A stretch of 7,562 nucleotides of DNA from JAMQKA01 sp033722415 (GTDB lineage: Bacteria > Bacteroidota > Rhodothermia > Balneolales > Balneolaceae): the NCBI GenBank assembly GCA_033722415.1, contig JAWVZC010000208.1, positions 1 through 7,562 on the forward strand, given 5' to 3'. Shown in pieces: positions 1 through 6,769 of the stretch (position 1 is the stretch's first letter; each line of letters begins with the position of its first letter). The position numbers were made by a program, and so were the translations under genes. The notes under the pieces are model-generated. The model was not told the DNA's origin and did no database searches. It was given only the letters and a program-made list of their open reading frames with translations.

Positions 1-245
1 GTATAAGTCAGTCCTTCCGATGCCAGCTCATCGATGTTCGGAGTTTCAATATGGGGATGCCCCATAAAGCTGTAGTCGGTCCACGCCTGGTCATCCGATA
101 TGATGTATACGATATTGGGGGTTTGCTGCCGTTTCGCTTCCGCGTTTTGCGATTCCCGGGATGAATTACATCCCGATAATACAACAAGGACAAATGCGAC
201 CCCAATAAAAAGTATGGATCCAAACTTCATCATAATTTTACCCAT
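1..245 (-). CDS. Sulfatase lipoprotein, N-terminal part (runs off the left edge)
   Basis: This is the first 81 codons of a type I sulfatase, an enzyme class that hydrolyses sulfate esters, here probably on a glycan. The protein opens with a short basic start, a hydrophobic stretch and a lipobox (VLSGC, Cys26), so it should be an exported lipoprotein. After a linker comes the typical sulfatase beginning, PNIVYIISDDQ at residues 43-53, whose Asp51-Asp52 pair corresponds to the metal-binding aspartates of the family. HIETPNIDELASEG at about 65-78 matches the conserved stretch that follows. The C-x-P/A-x-R motif carrying the formylglycine residue would lie beyond the edge, so catalytic competence cannot be judged. 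The ATG lies one base after the susD TAA, implying co-transcription. In-frame ATGs at codons 5 and 6 are alternative starts. The family call is firm; substrate and subfamily are unknown. Confidence 0.88.
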   Translation of the reverse strand, partial: MGKIMMKFGSILFIGVAFVLVVLSGCNSSRESQNAEAKRQQTPNIVYIISDDQAWTDYSFMGHPHIETPNIDELASEGLTY

Positions 246-246
246 T

Positions 247-1767
247 TTAATACCCTGGATTTTGTTGCATGTTATCATTAAGAATGATCTCATTCTCCGG
301 TATCGGATAAATCAGCATAAAAGACTCCACATTAAATGCATTGGGATCAAGGGGCGTAGTCTGGGTAAAAGGCGTGGGTGGATTATTCACAAATAAATTT
401 CCGTGAGCCCTCATTATTTCTACAGCCTTTTCATTTCTTACAAGGTCAAACCACCTGTGATTTTCAAATGCAAGCTCGAACCTCCGTTCTGCAAGTATAA
501 TATCGCGCATTTGCGATTGGCTTGATGCTGACGTGTCTGGCAACTCGGCACGATTTCGAACCTGGTTCACGAAATTTGCCGCTTCCGAGGTTCTTCCTCC
601 CTGTTCATTTATTGCTTCTGCCAATAGCAGCAAAACATCGGCATAGCGAATAAGAGGCCAGTTATGATTTGTCCGGGCAAAGTTCTCATCGGTAGCCTCA
701 TCCCATTTTTTTACATAGGGTATGTTTTCTCCAGAAGGATCAAAAAAGTCAATAGAGGCATCCTTCCTGATATCGCCACTTTCATAGGCATTTACCAGCT
801 GCAGGGTAGGCAGGTTTTTTCCCCAGGTGCCATCCCCGACCAGGGTAGGAATAACAGCCGGGAAGGAACCAACGGGAGCAAACTGGAAAATAAAATTGCT
901 CGACTCCCCTTCCGCCCCTTCTTTGAAGGGAACCGAATAAATGATTTCAGCATTAAATTTATTTTGCGGATCGAAGATATCAGCATAATTCTGCAGTAGA
1001 GAATAGTTACCGCTGCTTACGATCTCTGAAAGTTTCTGTTCGGCTTCCGAATAATTTTCTCTCCAGAGATGAACTTTGGCCAGCATCACTTTCGCAGCCA
1101 TACTGGTTGCACGGCCTACATTTGAACCGCTATAACTGGCGGGCAGTAACGATTCGGCGTCCTGAAAATCCTGGATGATTACTTCGTAAATTTCTTCTGG
1201 CGTAGCCTGCTCGATCTCAAACGTATTGAGCCCACTCGAAAAAGGTTCCAAAATCAATGGAACGTTTCTCCAGAGACGTACTGCGGTAAAGTAAAAGTAC
1301 CCTCGCAGAAACTTCAACTCACCTTCTAACCGCTGTGCCAGCTGCGTATCCAGTGTCCCGTTTTCCACCCCATTGTCGAGCTCTGACAAGGGTAAATTGA
1401 CATCTTTAATTCCGGTATAGAGCGTGTTCCATGCATTCTCAATTTCCGGTTCATCTGATCTGAGCACAAACCAGTCTATTCGAACCAGGCTTCGTAAAAC
1501 ACCCCTGTTCAACTCATTGTCATAGGTAGTGTTATCACTGCGTCCCTCCAGCAGAACATGGGCCTGCAGAACCCATTCCTGAAGTCGGGCATAAGCTGCA
1601 CTGACACTTTGCAGGTATTGGTCCTCCTTTTCAAAAAAGTTGGCACTGGTTTCCGTGGTTTCTGGCGTGGGAGCCAGGAAGTTTCCGCTGTCACATCCCA
1701 GCAGTGAAACGAAAAGTAATATGATTGCTACCCTTCTTACGGTCTGTATTGGACTGAAAATCAACAT
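247..1767 (-). CDS. susD: SusD/RagB-family glycan-binding outer-membrane lipoprotein
   Basis: This 506-residue protein is the surface lipoprotein partner of the SusC transporter next to it. In this family SusD sits as a lid on the SusC barrel and captures oligosaccharides. The signal peptide ends in a lipobox (SLLGC, Cys25) followed by an Asp-Ser-Gly linker suited to surface export. Family landmarks appear in order: the helical segment EGELKFLRGYFYF at 148-160, a TPR-like helical pair at about 220-257 (AAKVMLAKVHLWRENYSEAEQ), WPLIRYADVLLLLAEAINE at 370-388, VRNRAELP at 403-410, ILAERRFELAFENHRWFDL at 424-442, and the C-terminal PIPENEIILNDNMQQNPGY. The length is normal and the gene looks intact. 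It starts 25 bases after susC and ends one base before the sulfatase ATG, consistent with one transcript. The symbol denotes the family, not proven starch binding; the ligand is unknown. Confidence 0.96.
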   Translation of the reverse strand: MLIFSPIQTVRRVAIILLFVSLLGCDSGNFLAPTPETTETSANFFEKEDQYLQSVSAAYARLQEWVLQAHVLLEGRSDNTTYDNELNRGVLRSLVRIDWFVLRSDEPEIENAWNTLYTGIKDVNLPLSELDNGVENGTLDTQLAQRLEGELKFLRGYFYFTAVRLWRNVPLILEPFSSGLNTFEIEQATPEEIYEVIIQDFQDAESLLPASYSGSNVGRATSMAAKVMLAKVHLWRENYSEAEQKLSEIVSSGNYSLLQNYADIFDPQNKFNAEIIYSVPFKEGAEGESSNFIFQFAPVGSFPAVIPTLVGDGTWGKNLPTLQLVNAYESGDIRKDASIDFFDPSGENIPYVKKWDEATDENFARTNHNWPLIRYADVLLLLAEAINEQGGRTSEAANFVNQVRNRAELPDTSASSQSQMRDIILAERRFELAFENHRWFDLVRNEKAVEIMRAHGNLFVNNPPTPFTQTTPLDPNAFNVESFMLIYPIPENEIILNDNMQQNPGY

Positions 1768-1776
1768 AATTGGTTA

Positions 1777-1781
1777 TCCCT
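1777..1781 (-). promoter_or_regulatory. Ribosome binding site of susD
   Basis: AGGGA read on the minus strand lies 9 bases before the susD ATG, in the 25-base susC-susD gap. The surrounding AACAGGGATA resembles the leader of susC (AACAGGGGAATA). Confidence 0.55.
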
Positions 1782-1792
1782 GTTTAAATTGT

Positions 1793-4700
1793 TTAGAGTG
1801 TCAGGTTAATCCCCAGTGAAAACGCTCGGGAAAGCGGATTAACGTAATCATCGATACCTGGCCGTGCAGGATCATCGGTTGTAGAAACCTCGGGATTGAA
1901 TCCTGAATAGTTGTCAATTCGTGCCAAATTATCGATCGTCAGTGTGACTCTTAACTGGCTTACTCCTATTCGGGTTGCCAGATCGGCCGGGATATTATAC
2001 CCGACCCGCACATTTTTAATCCATAAGTGATCTCCCGGTTCCAGCCAGTCATCCATCCACTCCCGGGAATGAGAGTTAACCTCCGACCTGGGAGCAAAAC
2101 CACTGCCGGGATTTTCCGGTGATTTCCATCGGTCAAGTACCCTCTTGCTGACATTCCACCGCCTGACGGTATTCATATCGACATCACGTATAGTAGGCAT
2201 AATTTTATACCCCAGCATGCTGGTGAGAAGCACCGACAGGGAAAAATTCTTGTACGAAAACTCATTATTGAAACCTAAAATAATATCAGGTGTGGGGTCG
2301 CCAATCACCGTCATGTCATTGGTTCTGTCAATAATTCCATCTCCGTTGAGATCCCTGAAATTATTGGTTCCCGGAATGGCATCTATATCGGGAAACGTGG
2401 TTGCATTGGGGTCGTTTGCTTCCTCTACGGTAAATAATCCGTCTCTGATCAATCCCCATAATGCCCCCAGTTCCTCACCTTCCATAATGACATTTGTACC
2501 GCCCCGTCCGCCAAGGGTAATGCGGTCAATTTGTTCGGGCAGGTTTGTAACTTCATTGTTCGTCCAGGAAACATTCAGATTGCTACTCCATAATACCGAG
2601 CCCACACTTTGAGTGGTATTTAATGTGACATCCAGCCCCTTGTTAACCATTTCACCGAGGTTAATGCGTGTACTCTGAAAGCCGGAAGCACGAGGCGTAT
2701 TGATGTTAAACAACATGTTTTTGGTAGTTTTTCTCCAGTATTCAACCATAAGATTCACCCTGTTGTTGAACATGCCCAGCGTAGCTCCTACCTGCCACTG
2801 CAGAGCAGTTTCCCACTTCAAATCCTGGTTGCTGATAGAGGACAGGGTCTTTCCCTCCTGAATCTGGTCGCCGATTACGGCACGGATAGAACTGAATTCG
2901 CCCAGCGCGTCATAATTCCCGATGGCGTTGTTTCCGGTCTTCCCCAGGCTTCCTCTCAATAAAAATTCATTCAGAAAAGTATCTTCGGGGTAGAAATTTT
3001 CATTGGAAATTCTCCATCCTACTGCACCCGATGGGAAATTACCGAACCGTTCATTTGCCCCCAGTCGCGAAGAACCTTCCCTCCTGAAATTGAACTCAGC
3101 CAGATATTTATTCTTATAATCATATTTAATCTGGCCAAAACCCGCCAGTAACGACCAGTCAAAATGATCACTAAAACCGTTTAATTCAGCTGCGGAGGCA
3201 TAATTAACAACATCATCCGACGGAAAGACAGATCCCTGGATTCGGCTTAAATCACCCGTTTCCTGCTGGATACTGTGACCGAGAGTTACATCAAACGTAT
3301 GGTTGTTAACACTCCTGTTATACCGCAATATGTTGTCTATTCCCCAGTTCTCCAGCTTAAATGCTTCATTCATGCCCTCATTATTTTGCGGAGGTGCTCC
3401 CCTGTCTAGCGCACCCGCCCCTCCAATACTGACATTTCCGATGGTGGTGGGTTGAAATTGTTCTGTTTCGCGGGTGAGCTGGCGTGCAAAAACCCGGGGC
3501 GTGTAGTGCAGCCCCTCCATGATCTCTACATCAAAATCGATATTGGCCTGCAAGTCCCTGTTTACCTGCTGATCAAGGGTTTCCCGGGCTTCAAACAGAG
3601 GATTCGGCCTGGAAAAAAATCCGGGGGCCGGCGCTCTCATGAACGGTACCAGGTTCCCGTTCTCATCAAATGGTGAGATGACGGGACTTCCTGTTACGGC
3701 CGCCCATAAACCGCTGCGTACCCCGTCGGAGGGTACTCTGTCGTTGACCGTCCGGCTCCCACTGAGATTTACCCCCATCTGAATCCGATCCGAAATGTCA
3801 CCGTTAATTTTTGTACGAAGTGAAAGGCGTTCAAATGCATCGGAGGGCAACACACTTTTTTCATCTAAAAATCCACCTGAGATGACTGCTCTCAAATTTT
3901 CATTGCCTGTTCGGTAAGTTAAATTATGATTTTGGGAAATTGATGAGGTACCCTCCTGCAAGAACAGGTCAAGCCAGTCATAATCTTCAAGTTGCCCGCC
4001 ACTGTCTAAAATTTGCTGCTTTTCACGCCATATTTCCGGTATCGGCGTTGGCGTTGAAACATTGTTAAACTCATCCAGTTCCCGAATTCGCTCGATATTG
4101 TAACGAACCGCCTCTTCTGCATTCAACATCTGAGGTCTCCAGTTTTCAGGAAGCTGTTTTATCGTAAAAAAGGAGTTATAGCTTAATTCATTGGTCCCCT
4201 GTCTTCCTTCCTTCGTTTCGATTACAACCACTCCATTTGATCCTCTGGCGCCATAAATAGCAGTAGCCGATGCATCTTTTAATACCGAAATATTGGAAAT
4301 ATCATCCGGATTCAGTGTCGAGGGAAATCCTGTTCCAACCGGGAAACCATCTACTACAACCAGTGGTTCCACCCCTGCGTTAATCGAACTGGTTCCGCGA
4401 ACTCTGATTATGGGCGGTGAACCGGCTGCCCCTGAACCATCTTGTACACGTACACCGGAAACCCGCCCTTTCAATAAATTACCGGGAGTTGGTGTATTAA
4501 TTTCATTCAGATTTAAGTCTTCTGCATTGAGTGTTGAAATACCCGAGACAATGTCTTCTCTTCTCTGGGTGCCTCCATAACCGACTACGACCAATTCCTC
4601 ACCGCTGACGGCCTGAGATCTTAATTCCGTATCAATCACCGTACGTCCATTAATGGCCACTTCCCTGGTTTCATAACCGATAAAGGAGAAAATCAGGGTA

Positions 4701-5299
4701 TCCTGTAGACTACCTACATTTAGTTCATACTCCCCGCTGGCGTTGGTTGCCGTCCCCTGAGCCGTACCCTTGATTAATACATTTACCCCAGGCAAGGTCT
4801 GTTTCGTCCGGGCATCTCTTACAGTCCCGCTAACCGTCTCCAGCTTTTGCGGAGCCTCGGCCAGCTGCTGTTCCTGTTTGAATATCACCAGGTTCCCTTT
4901 TTCAGAGATCGCATACCGCAATCCGGTATTTTTTAGCAGCGTATACATCGCCTTGTTGAACGTTACCTGTTCAAGGCTGACGCTCACGTTTTTATACAGG
5001 GGGAGGGCTTCCCTGCTGTATGAAAGGCTCAATTTCTGCTCTTTCGCCAAATTTTTTAACGCATTCAGCAGTAATTCATTCTCGAATGTAACAGATATAA
5101 CCCTGTCTACGATTGATGTGTTGGACTTTTGCAGGTCTACACTTCCGATCAAACCCTGAACGACTTCTCCTTCAATGGAAGATTTATCTTCAGAGTTTGT
5201 TTGTCCCCATGCTATTGGTCCGGCACTTATACCGATTATTAACATAAAAGTAAGCACCGAAATGAATACCTTGCCCATACTGTGGCTACTTAATTTCAT
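1793..5299 (-). CDS. susC: SusC/RagA-type TonB-dependent transporter with N-terminal STN domain
   Basis: This 1168-residue outer-membrane transporter should import oligosaccharides with energy from TonB-ExbBD. Domains in order: signal peptide at about 1-32 (hydrophobic core VFISVLTFMLIIGISAG); an STN (secretin/TonB short N-terminal) domain at about 66-141; a carboxypeptidase-regulatory-like beta domain at about 154-230 (SGTVRDARTKQTLPGVNVL, then GTATNASGEYEL); ELVVVGYG at 235-242; the plug, including IRVRGTSSI at 298-306 and the SusC signature VLKDASATAIYGARGSNG at 339-356; then a long beta barrel ending in ...SLGINLTL. A DLNGDGIID loop at 983-991 looks like a calcium-binding loop and is frequent in SusC barrels. 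The STN domain is missing from many SusC proteins; in this family it links the transporter to a FecR anti-sigma factor, and a fecR gene lies 36 bases upstream. The frame is complete. An in-frame ATG at codon 8 is a less likely start. Confidence 0.96.
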   Translation of the reverse strand: MKLSSHSMGKVFISVLTFMLIIGISAGPIAWGQTNSEDKSSIEGEVVQGLIGSVDLQKSNTSIVDRVISVTFENELLLNALKNLAKEQKLSLSYSREALPLYKNVSVSLEQVTFNKAMYTLLKNTGLRYAISEKGNLVIFKQEQQLAEAPQKLETVSGTVRDARTKQTLPGVNVLIKGTAQGTATNASGEYELNVGSLQDTLIFSFIGYETREVAINGRTVIDTELRSQAVSGEELVVVGYGGTQRREDIVSGISTLNAEDLNLNEINTPTPGNLLKGRVSGVRVQDGSGAAGSPPIIRVRGTSSINAGVEPLVVVDGFPVGTGFPSTLNPDDISNISVLKDASATAIYGARGSNGVVVIETKEGRQGTNELSYNSFFTIKQLPENWRPQMLNAEEAVRYNIERIRELDEFNNVSTPTPIPEIWREKQQILDSGGQLEDYDWLDLFLQEGTSSISQNHNLTYRTGNENLRAVISGGFLDEKSVLPSDAFERLSLRTKINGDISDRIQMGVNLSGSRTVNDRVPSDGVRSGLWAAVTGSPVISPFDENGNLVPFMRAPAPGFFSRPNPLFEARETLDQQVNRDLQANIDFDVEIMEGLHYTPRVFARQLTRETEQFQPTTIGNVSIGGAGALDRGAPPQNNEGMNEAFKLENWGIDNILRYNRSVNNHTFDVTLGHSIQQETGDLSRIQGSVFPSDDVVNYASAAELNGFSDHFDWSLLAGFGQIKYDYKNKYLAEFNFRREGSSRLGANERFGNFPSGAVGWRISNENFYPEDTFLNEFLLRGSLGKTGNNAIGNYDALGEFSSIRAVIGDQIQEGKTLSSISNQDLKWETALQWQVGATLGMFNNRVNLMVEYWRKTTKNMLFNINTPRASGFQSTRINLGEMVNKGLDVTLNTTQSVGSVLWSSNLNVSWTNNEVTNLPEQIDRITLGGRGGTNVIMEGEELGALWGLIRDGLFTVEEANDPNATTFPDIDAIPGTNNFRDLNGDGIIDRTNDMTVIGDPTPDIILGFNNEFSYKNFSLSVLLTSMLGYKIMPTIRDVDMNTVRRWNVSKRVLDRWKSPENPGSGFAPRSEVNSHSREWMDDWLEPGDHLWIKNVRVGYNIPADLATRIGVSQLRVTLTIDNLARIDNYSGFNPEVSTTDDPARPGIDDYVNPLSRAFSLGINLTL

Positions 5300-5307
5300 A
5301 AGTATAT

Positions 5308-5313
5308 TCCCCT
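5308..5313 (-). promoter_or_regulatory. Ribosome binding site of susC
   Basis: AGGGGA on the minus strand lies 8 bases before the susC ATG, within the 36-base fecR-susC gap. It supports the ATG at 5299-5297 over the in-frame ATG seven codons later. No terminator-like hairpin is visible in this gap, so fecR and susC could share a transcript. Confidence 0.6.
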
Positions 5314-5335
5314 GTTATGTCGGTTCTGTTTTTGC

Positions 5336-6376
5336 TTATTTCGGATAAAATGTTATCCGGTTTTTATTTTTCTCATACCTCATCCCTACCGAAAGTGCAA
5401 TAATGTTTAACACTTCCGTCATCGACTCTTCTTTGTAAATCCCTGTAATTGTGCGAGATGCCAGTGCGGAATCAGAGAGTTCGATTTCTATGTCATACCA
5501 GCGTTCTAATTTTTTCAATCCTTTTTTGAGGGGAGTATCTCTGAATATCAATTCTCCCCGCGTCCAGCCGGTAAACCGTGATACACTGTCCACTTCGTTC
5601 ACAGAAAAGCTCTTATCTGCCAACGTAGCCATCTGATTTCCGGTTAACTCGGCCGATGCCTGCTGCCTTTGGTTGCTGCCAAAGGCAACTTTACCCTCTC
5701 TAACCACAATCTGCACCGTGTCATCGGGGTAGGCCTGCAGGTTGAATTCCGTACCCAACACGCGGGTTACTGTTTTGCCTGCCCGAATTACAAACGGTTT
5801 ATTCGGATTGGACTCCACCGAAAAATATGCTTCGCCCTGCAGGTGCACTTCCCGGAGATCGGAAGTAAACTTAGCAGGAATTTCCAGCCGGCTGTCGCTG
5901 TTGAGCCACACCCGCGTACCGTCACTGAGTGTAAACTGGCTGCGCTGTCCTTTCTCTGTTACTACTTCCTGCATGGCAAGCACGGCCTCCTGCTGTTCAG
6001 GGGCATACATTTCATACATCAGCACCGAGAACATAACCACCATCAGTACCGCCACCGCGGCAGCTACCCGAATCCCAAAAGACCATTTCCTTTTTTCACG
6101 ATTCCGGCGATTGATTTTGCTGTGCTCTTCGAAAGGGAACTCCACCAGTCGCAACGGGGTATCCCTGGTTCCATCCAATTTCTCAGAAAGCTCGGTCCAG
6201 CCTTCGTCGACATTCCATTCGTCATTGCTTGCCGAATCCTGCCATATCTCTTCCAGCTCGCCTGCAATCTCCCGGTGCCTGGCATTTTCATTGATCCACA
6301 CCTCAACTTCCATTCGTTCCACCGGATTAGAGTTTCCGGAATAATATTTTCCCAGTTTTTGCCAGGGTATCCTCAT
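5336..6376 (-). CDS. FecR-type transmembrane anti-sigma factor
   Basis: With the ATG at 6376-6374 this is a 346-residue single-pass inner-membrane regulator. Residues 1-95 form a charged cytoplasmic part (MRIPWQKLGKYYSGN..., then VEVWINENARHREIAGELEEIW) expected to bind the ECF sigma factor. A basic stretch (RRNREKRKW) precedes one membrane helix at about 102-121. The periplasmic FecR domain spans about 138-233, with the hallmarks GQRSQFTLSDGTRVWLNSDS at 143-162 and REVHLQGEAYFSV at 175-187. The C-terminal domain at about 275-344 (ELIFRDTPLKKGLKKLERWYDI) matches the DUF4974 type common in Bacteroidota. The frame stays open upstream to a GTG at 6556, adding 60 residues that look unlike the family, so I prefer the internal ATG, although it lacks a strong Shine-Dalgarno match. 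It should relay the state of the STN-bearing SusC to the sigma factor. Confidence 0.92.
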   Translation of the reverse strand: MRIPWQKLGKYYSGNSNPVERMEVEVWINENARHREIAGELEEIWQDSASNDEWNVDEGWTELSEKLDGTRDTPLRLVEFPFEEHSKINRRNREKRKWSFGIRVAAAVAVLMVVMFSVLMYEMYAPEQQEAVLAMQEVVTEKGQRSQFTLSDGTRVWLNSDSRLEIPAKFTSDLREVHLQGEAYFSVESNPNKPFVIRAGKTVTRVLGTEFNLQAYPDDTVQIVVREGKVAFGSNQRQQASAELTGNQMATLADKSFSVNEVDSVSRFTGWTRGELIFRDTPLKKGLKKLERWYDIEIELSDSALASRTITGIYKEESMTEVLNIIALSVGMRYEKNKNRITFYPK

Positions 6377-6439
6377 TTCACTGTTATCTATGCTCTGTTT
6401 ATTACTTGCGTTCCCTAACACAACTGAGTTTGCGGGTAC

Positions 6440-6466
6440 CCCCACAAAAAATTTTATCTTTTGGGG
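6440..6466. repeat. Imperfect inverted repeat upstream of fecR
   Basis: CCCCA and TGGGG arms enclose an A/T-rich core that pairs further, with a mismatch and a wobble. It ends 64 bases before the preferred fecR ATG and could form a hairpin in a fecR leader. No T-run follows on the minus strand, so it does not look like a terminator. Confidence 0.4.
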
Positions 6467-6532
6467 ATTAATCGGGAAAGTAAATTTTTTCGGGGAATTG
6501 CAGTGATAGTCGTTTACATGGAACGGTCCGGC

Positions 6533-6565
6533 ATCTGACAAATATGTGTTCAGCACATGTCAGAT
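6533..6565. repeat. Bulged palindrome: 8-base perfect arms with an inner 4-base stem
   Basis: On the plus strand, ATCTGACA at 6533-6540 is exactly complementary to TGTCAGAT at 6558-6565. Inside these, TGTG at 6545-6548 pairs with CACA at 6554-6557 around a TTCAG loop. The only unpaired interruption is AATA at 6541-6544. That gives 12 paired bases in 33, more order than expected by chance in a spacer. It may be an operator for a dimeric regulator or an RNA stem-loop. No T-run follows on either strand, so a terminator is unlikely. Confidence 0.6.
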
Positions 6566-6568
6566 AAA
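6539..6568 (-). promoter_or_regulatory. Weak Bacteroidota-type promoter match upstream of fecR
   Basis: On the minus strand, TTTA (6568-6565), 18 bases, then CATATTTG (6546-6539) approximate the Bacteroidota housekeeping promoter TTTG...TAnnTTTG. One base is mismatched in each element and the spacing is slightly short. It overlaps the palindrome at 6533-6565 almost completely, so a protein bound there would block it. Transcription from here would leave a leader of roughly 150 bases before the fecR ATG. This is a tentative call. Confidence 0.25.
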
Positions 6569-6630
6569 CCGTAATATTGTTAGGTGCGTCAGCGGGGGGG
6601 AGAGGTAATCATAGAGAAATACAGCCGAAT

Positions 6631-6647
6631 GTGCCAGATCACGGCAC
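6631..6647. repeat. Short hairpin GTGCC/GGCAC
   Basis: Five-base complementary arms flank a 7-base loop (AGATCAC on the plus strand). No T-run follows on the minus strand, so it is not a typical terminator. A short stem like this may be chance. Confidence 0.3.
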
Positions 6648-6685
6648 GGTAATTAGAATGCCGATGGACGAATAAAACATGAAGA

Positions 6686-6730
6686 CCCTTACACCCTCTT
6701 TTCCCTGAACTTCCCTTCCCTTGTGGCCCC
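6686..6730 (-). other. Putative G-quadruplex-forming tract
   Basis: Read on the minus strand, which is the coding strand for all genes here, six runs of at least three G follow one another, at 6730-6727, 6720-6718, 6715-6713, 6705-6703, 6696-6694 and 6688-6686. The loops are 6, 2, 7, 6 and 5 bases. Any four neighbouring runs satisfy the usual G3+N1-7 rule. The tract begins 40 bases after the sigma factor stop codon, so it would be in the 3' part of a sigma transcript or in a readthrough transcript to fecR. The motif is directly visible; folding is not shown. Confidence 0.55.
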
Positions 6731-6769
6731 GTCCTCGGTATGTATAACGCAGCCCCTGATCCAGCTACT

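Larger units (their letters stand above)
6377..6769. other. Long spacer between sigma factor and fecR genes
   Basis: These 393 bases hold no convincing gene. They contain a cluster of G-tracts (as read on the minus strand) near the sigma end, a short GTGCC/GGCAC hairpin, a run of seven G at 6594-6600 on the plus strand, a bulged palindrome at 6533-6565 and an imperfect inverted repeat at 6440-6466. The fecR frame remains open as far as 6556, but the residues it would encode (many Asn and Pro, no family match I recognise) look non-coding. There is no clear intrinsic terminator with a T-run after the sigma stop. The region probably holds a separate fecR promoter or a structured 5' leader; this is inference. 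Confidence 0.7.

Noticed and set aside
8..223. A 71-codon minus-strand open frame at the left edge
   Set aside because: It is an alternative frame of the sulfatase start; the frame with the lipobox and sulfatase motif is the real one.
2322..2354. The DLNGDGIID loop of SusC as a sign of a dockerin or EF-hand fusion
   Set aside because: The same loop is common in SusC barrels and sits inside the barrel sequence, so it is a normal family feature.
2145..2612. A 155-codon plus-strand open frame inside susC
   Set aside because: It is antisense to a conserved part of the SusC barrel, and its composition resembles no protein family.
5669..6418. A 249-codon open frame on the plus strand opposite fecR
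   Set aside because: It lies antisense to a well-supported fecR, and its translation (His- and Phe-rich, no domain) looks like a shadow of the opposite strand.
6533..6565. The palindrome as an intrinsic terminator of the sigma transcript
   Set aside because: No T-run follows the stem on the minus strand, the stem is A/T-rich, and it lies over 200 bases past the sigma stop codon.
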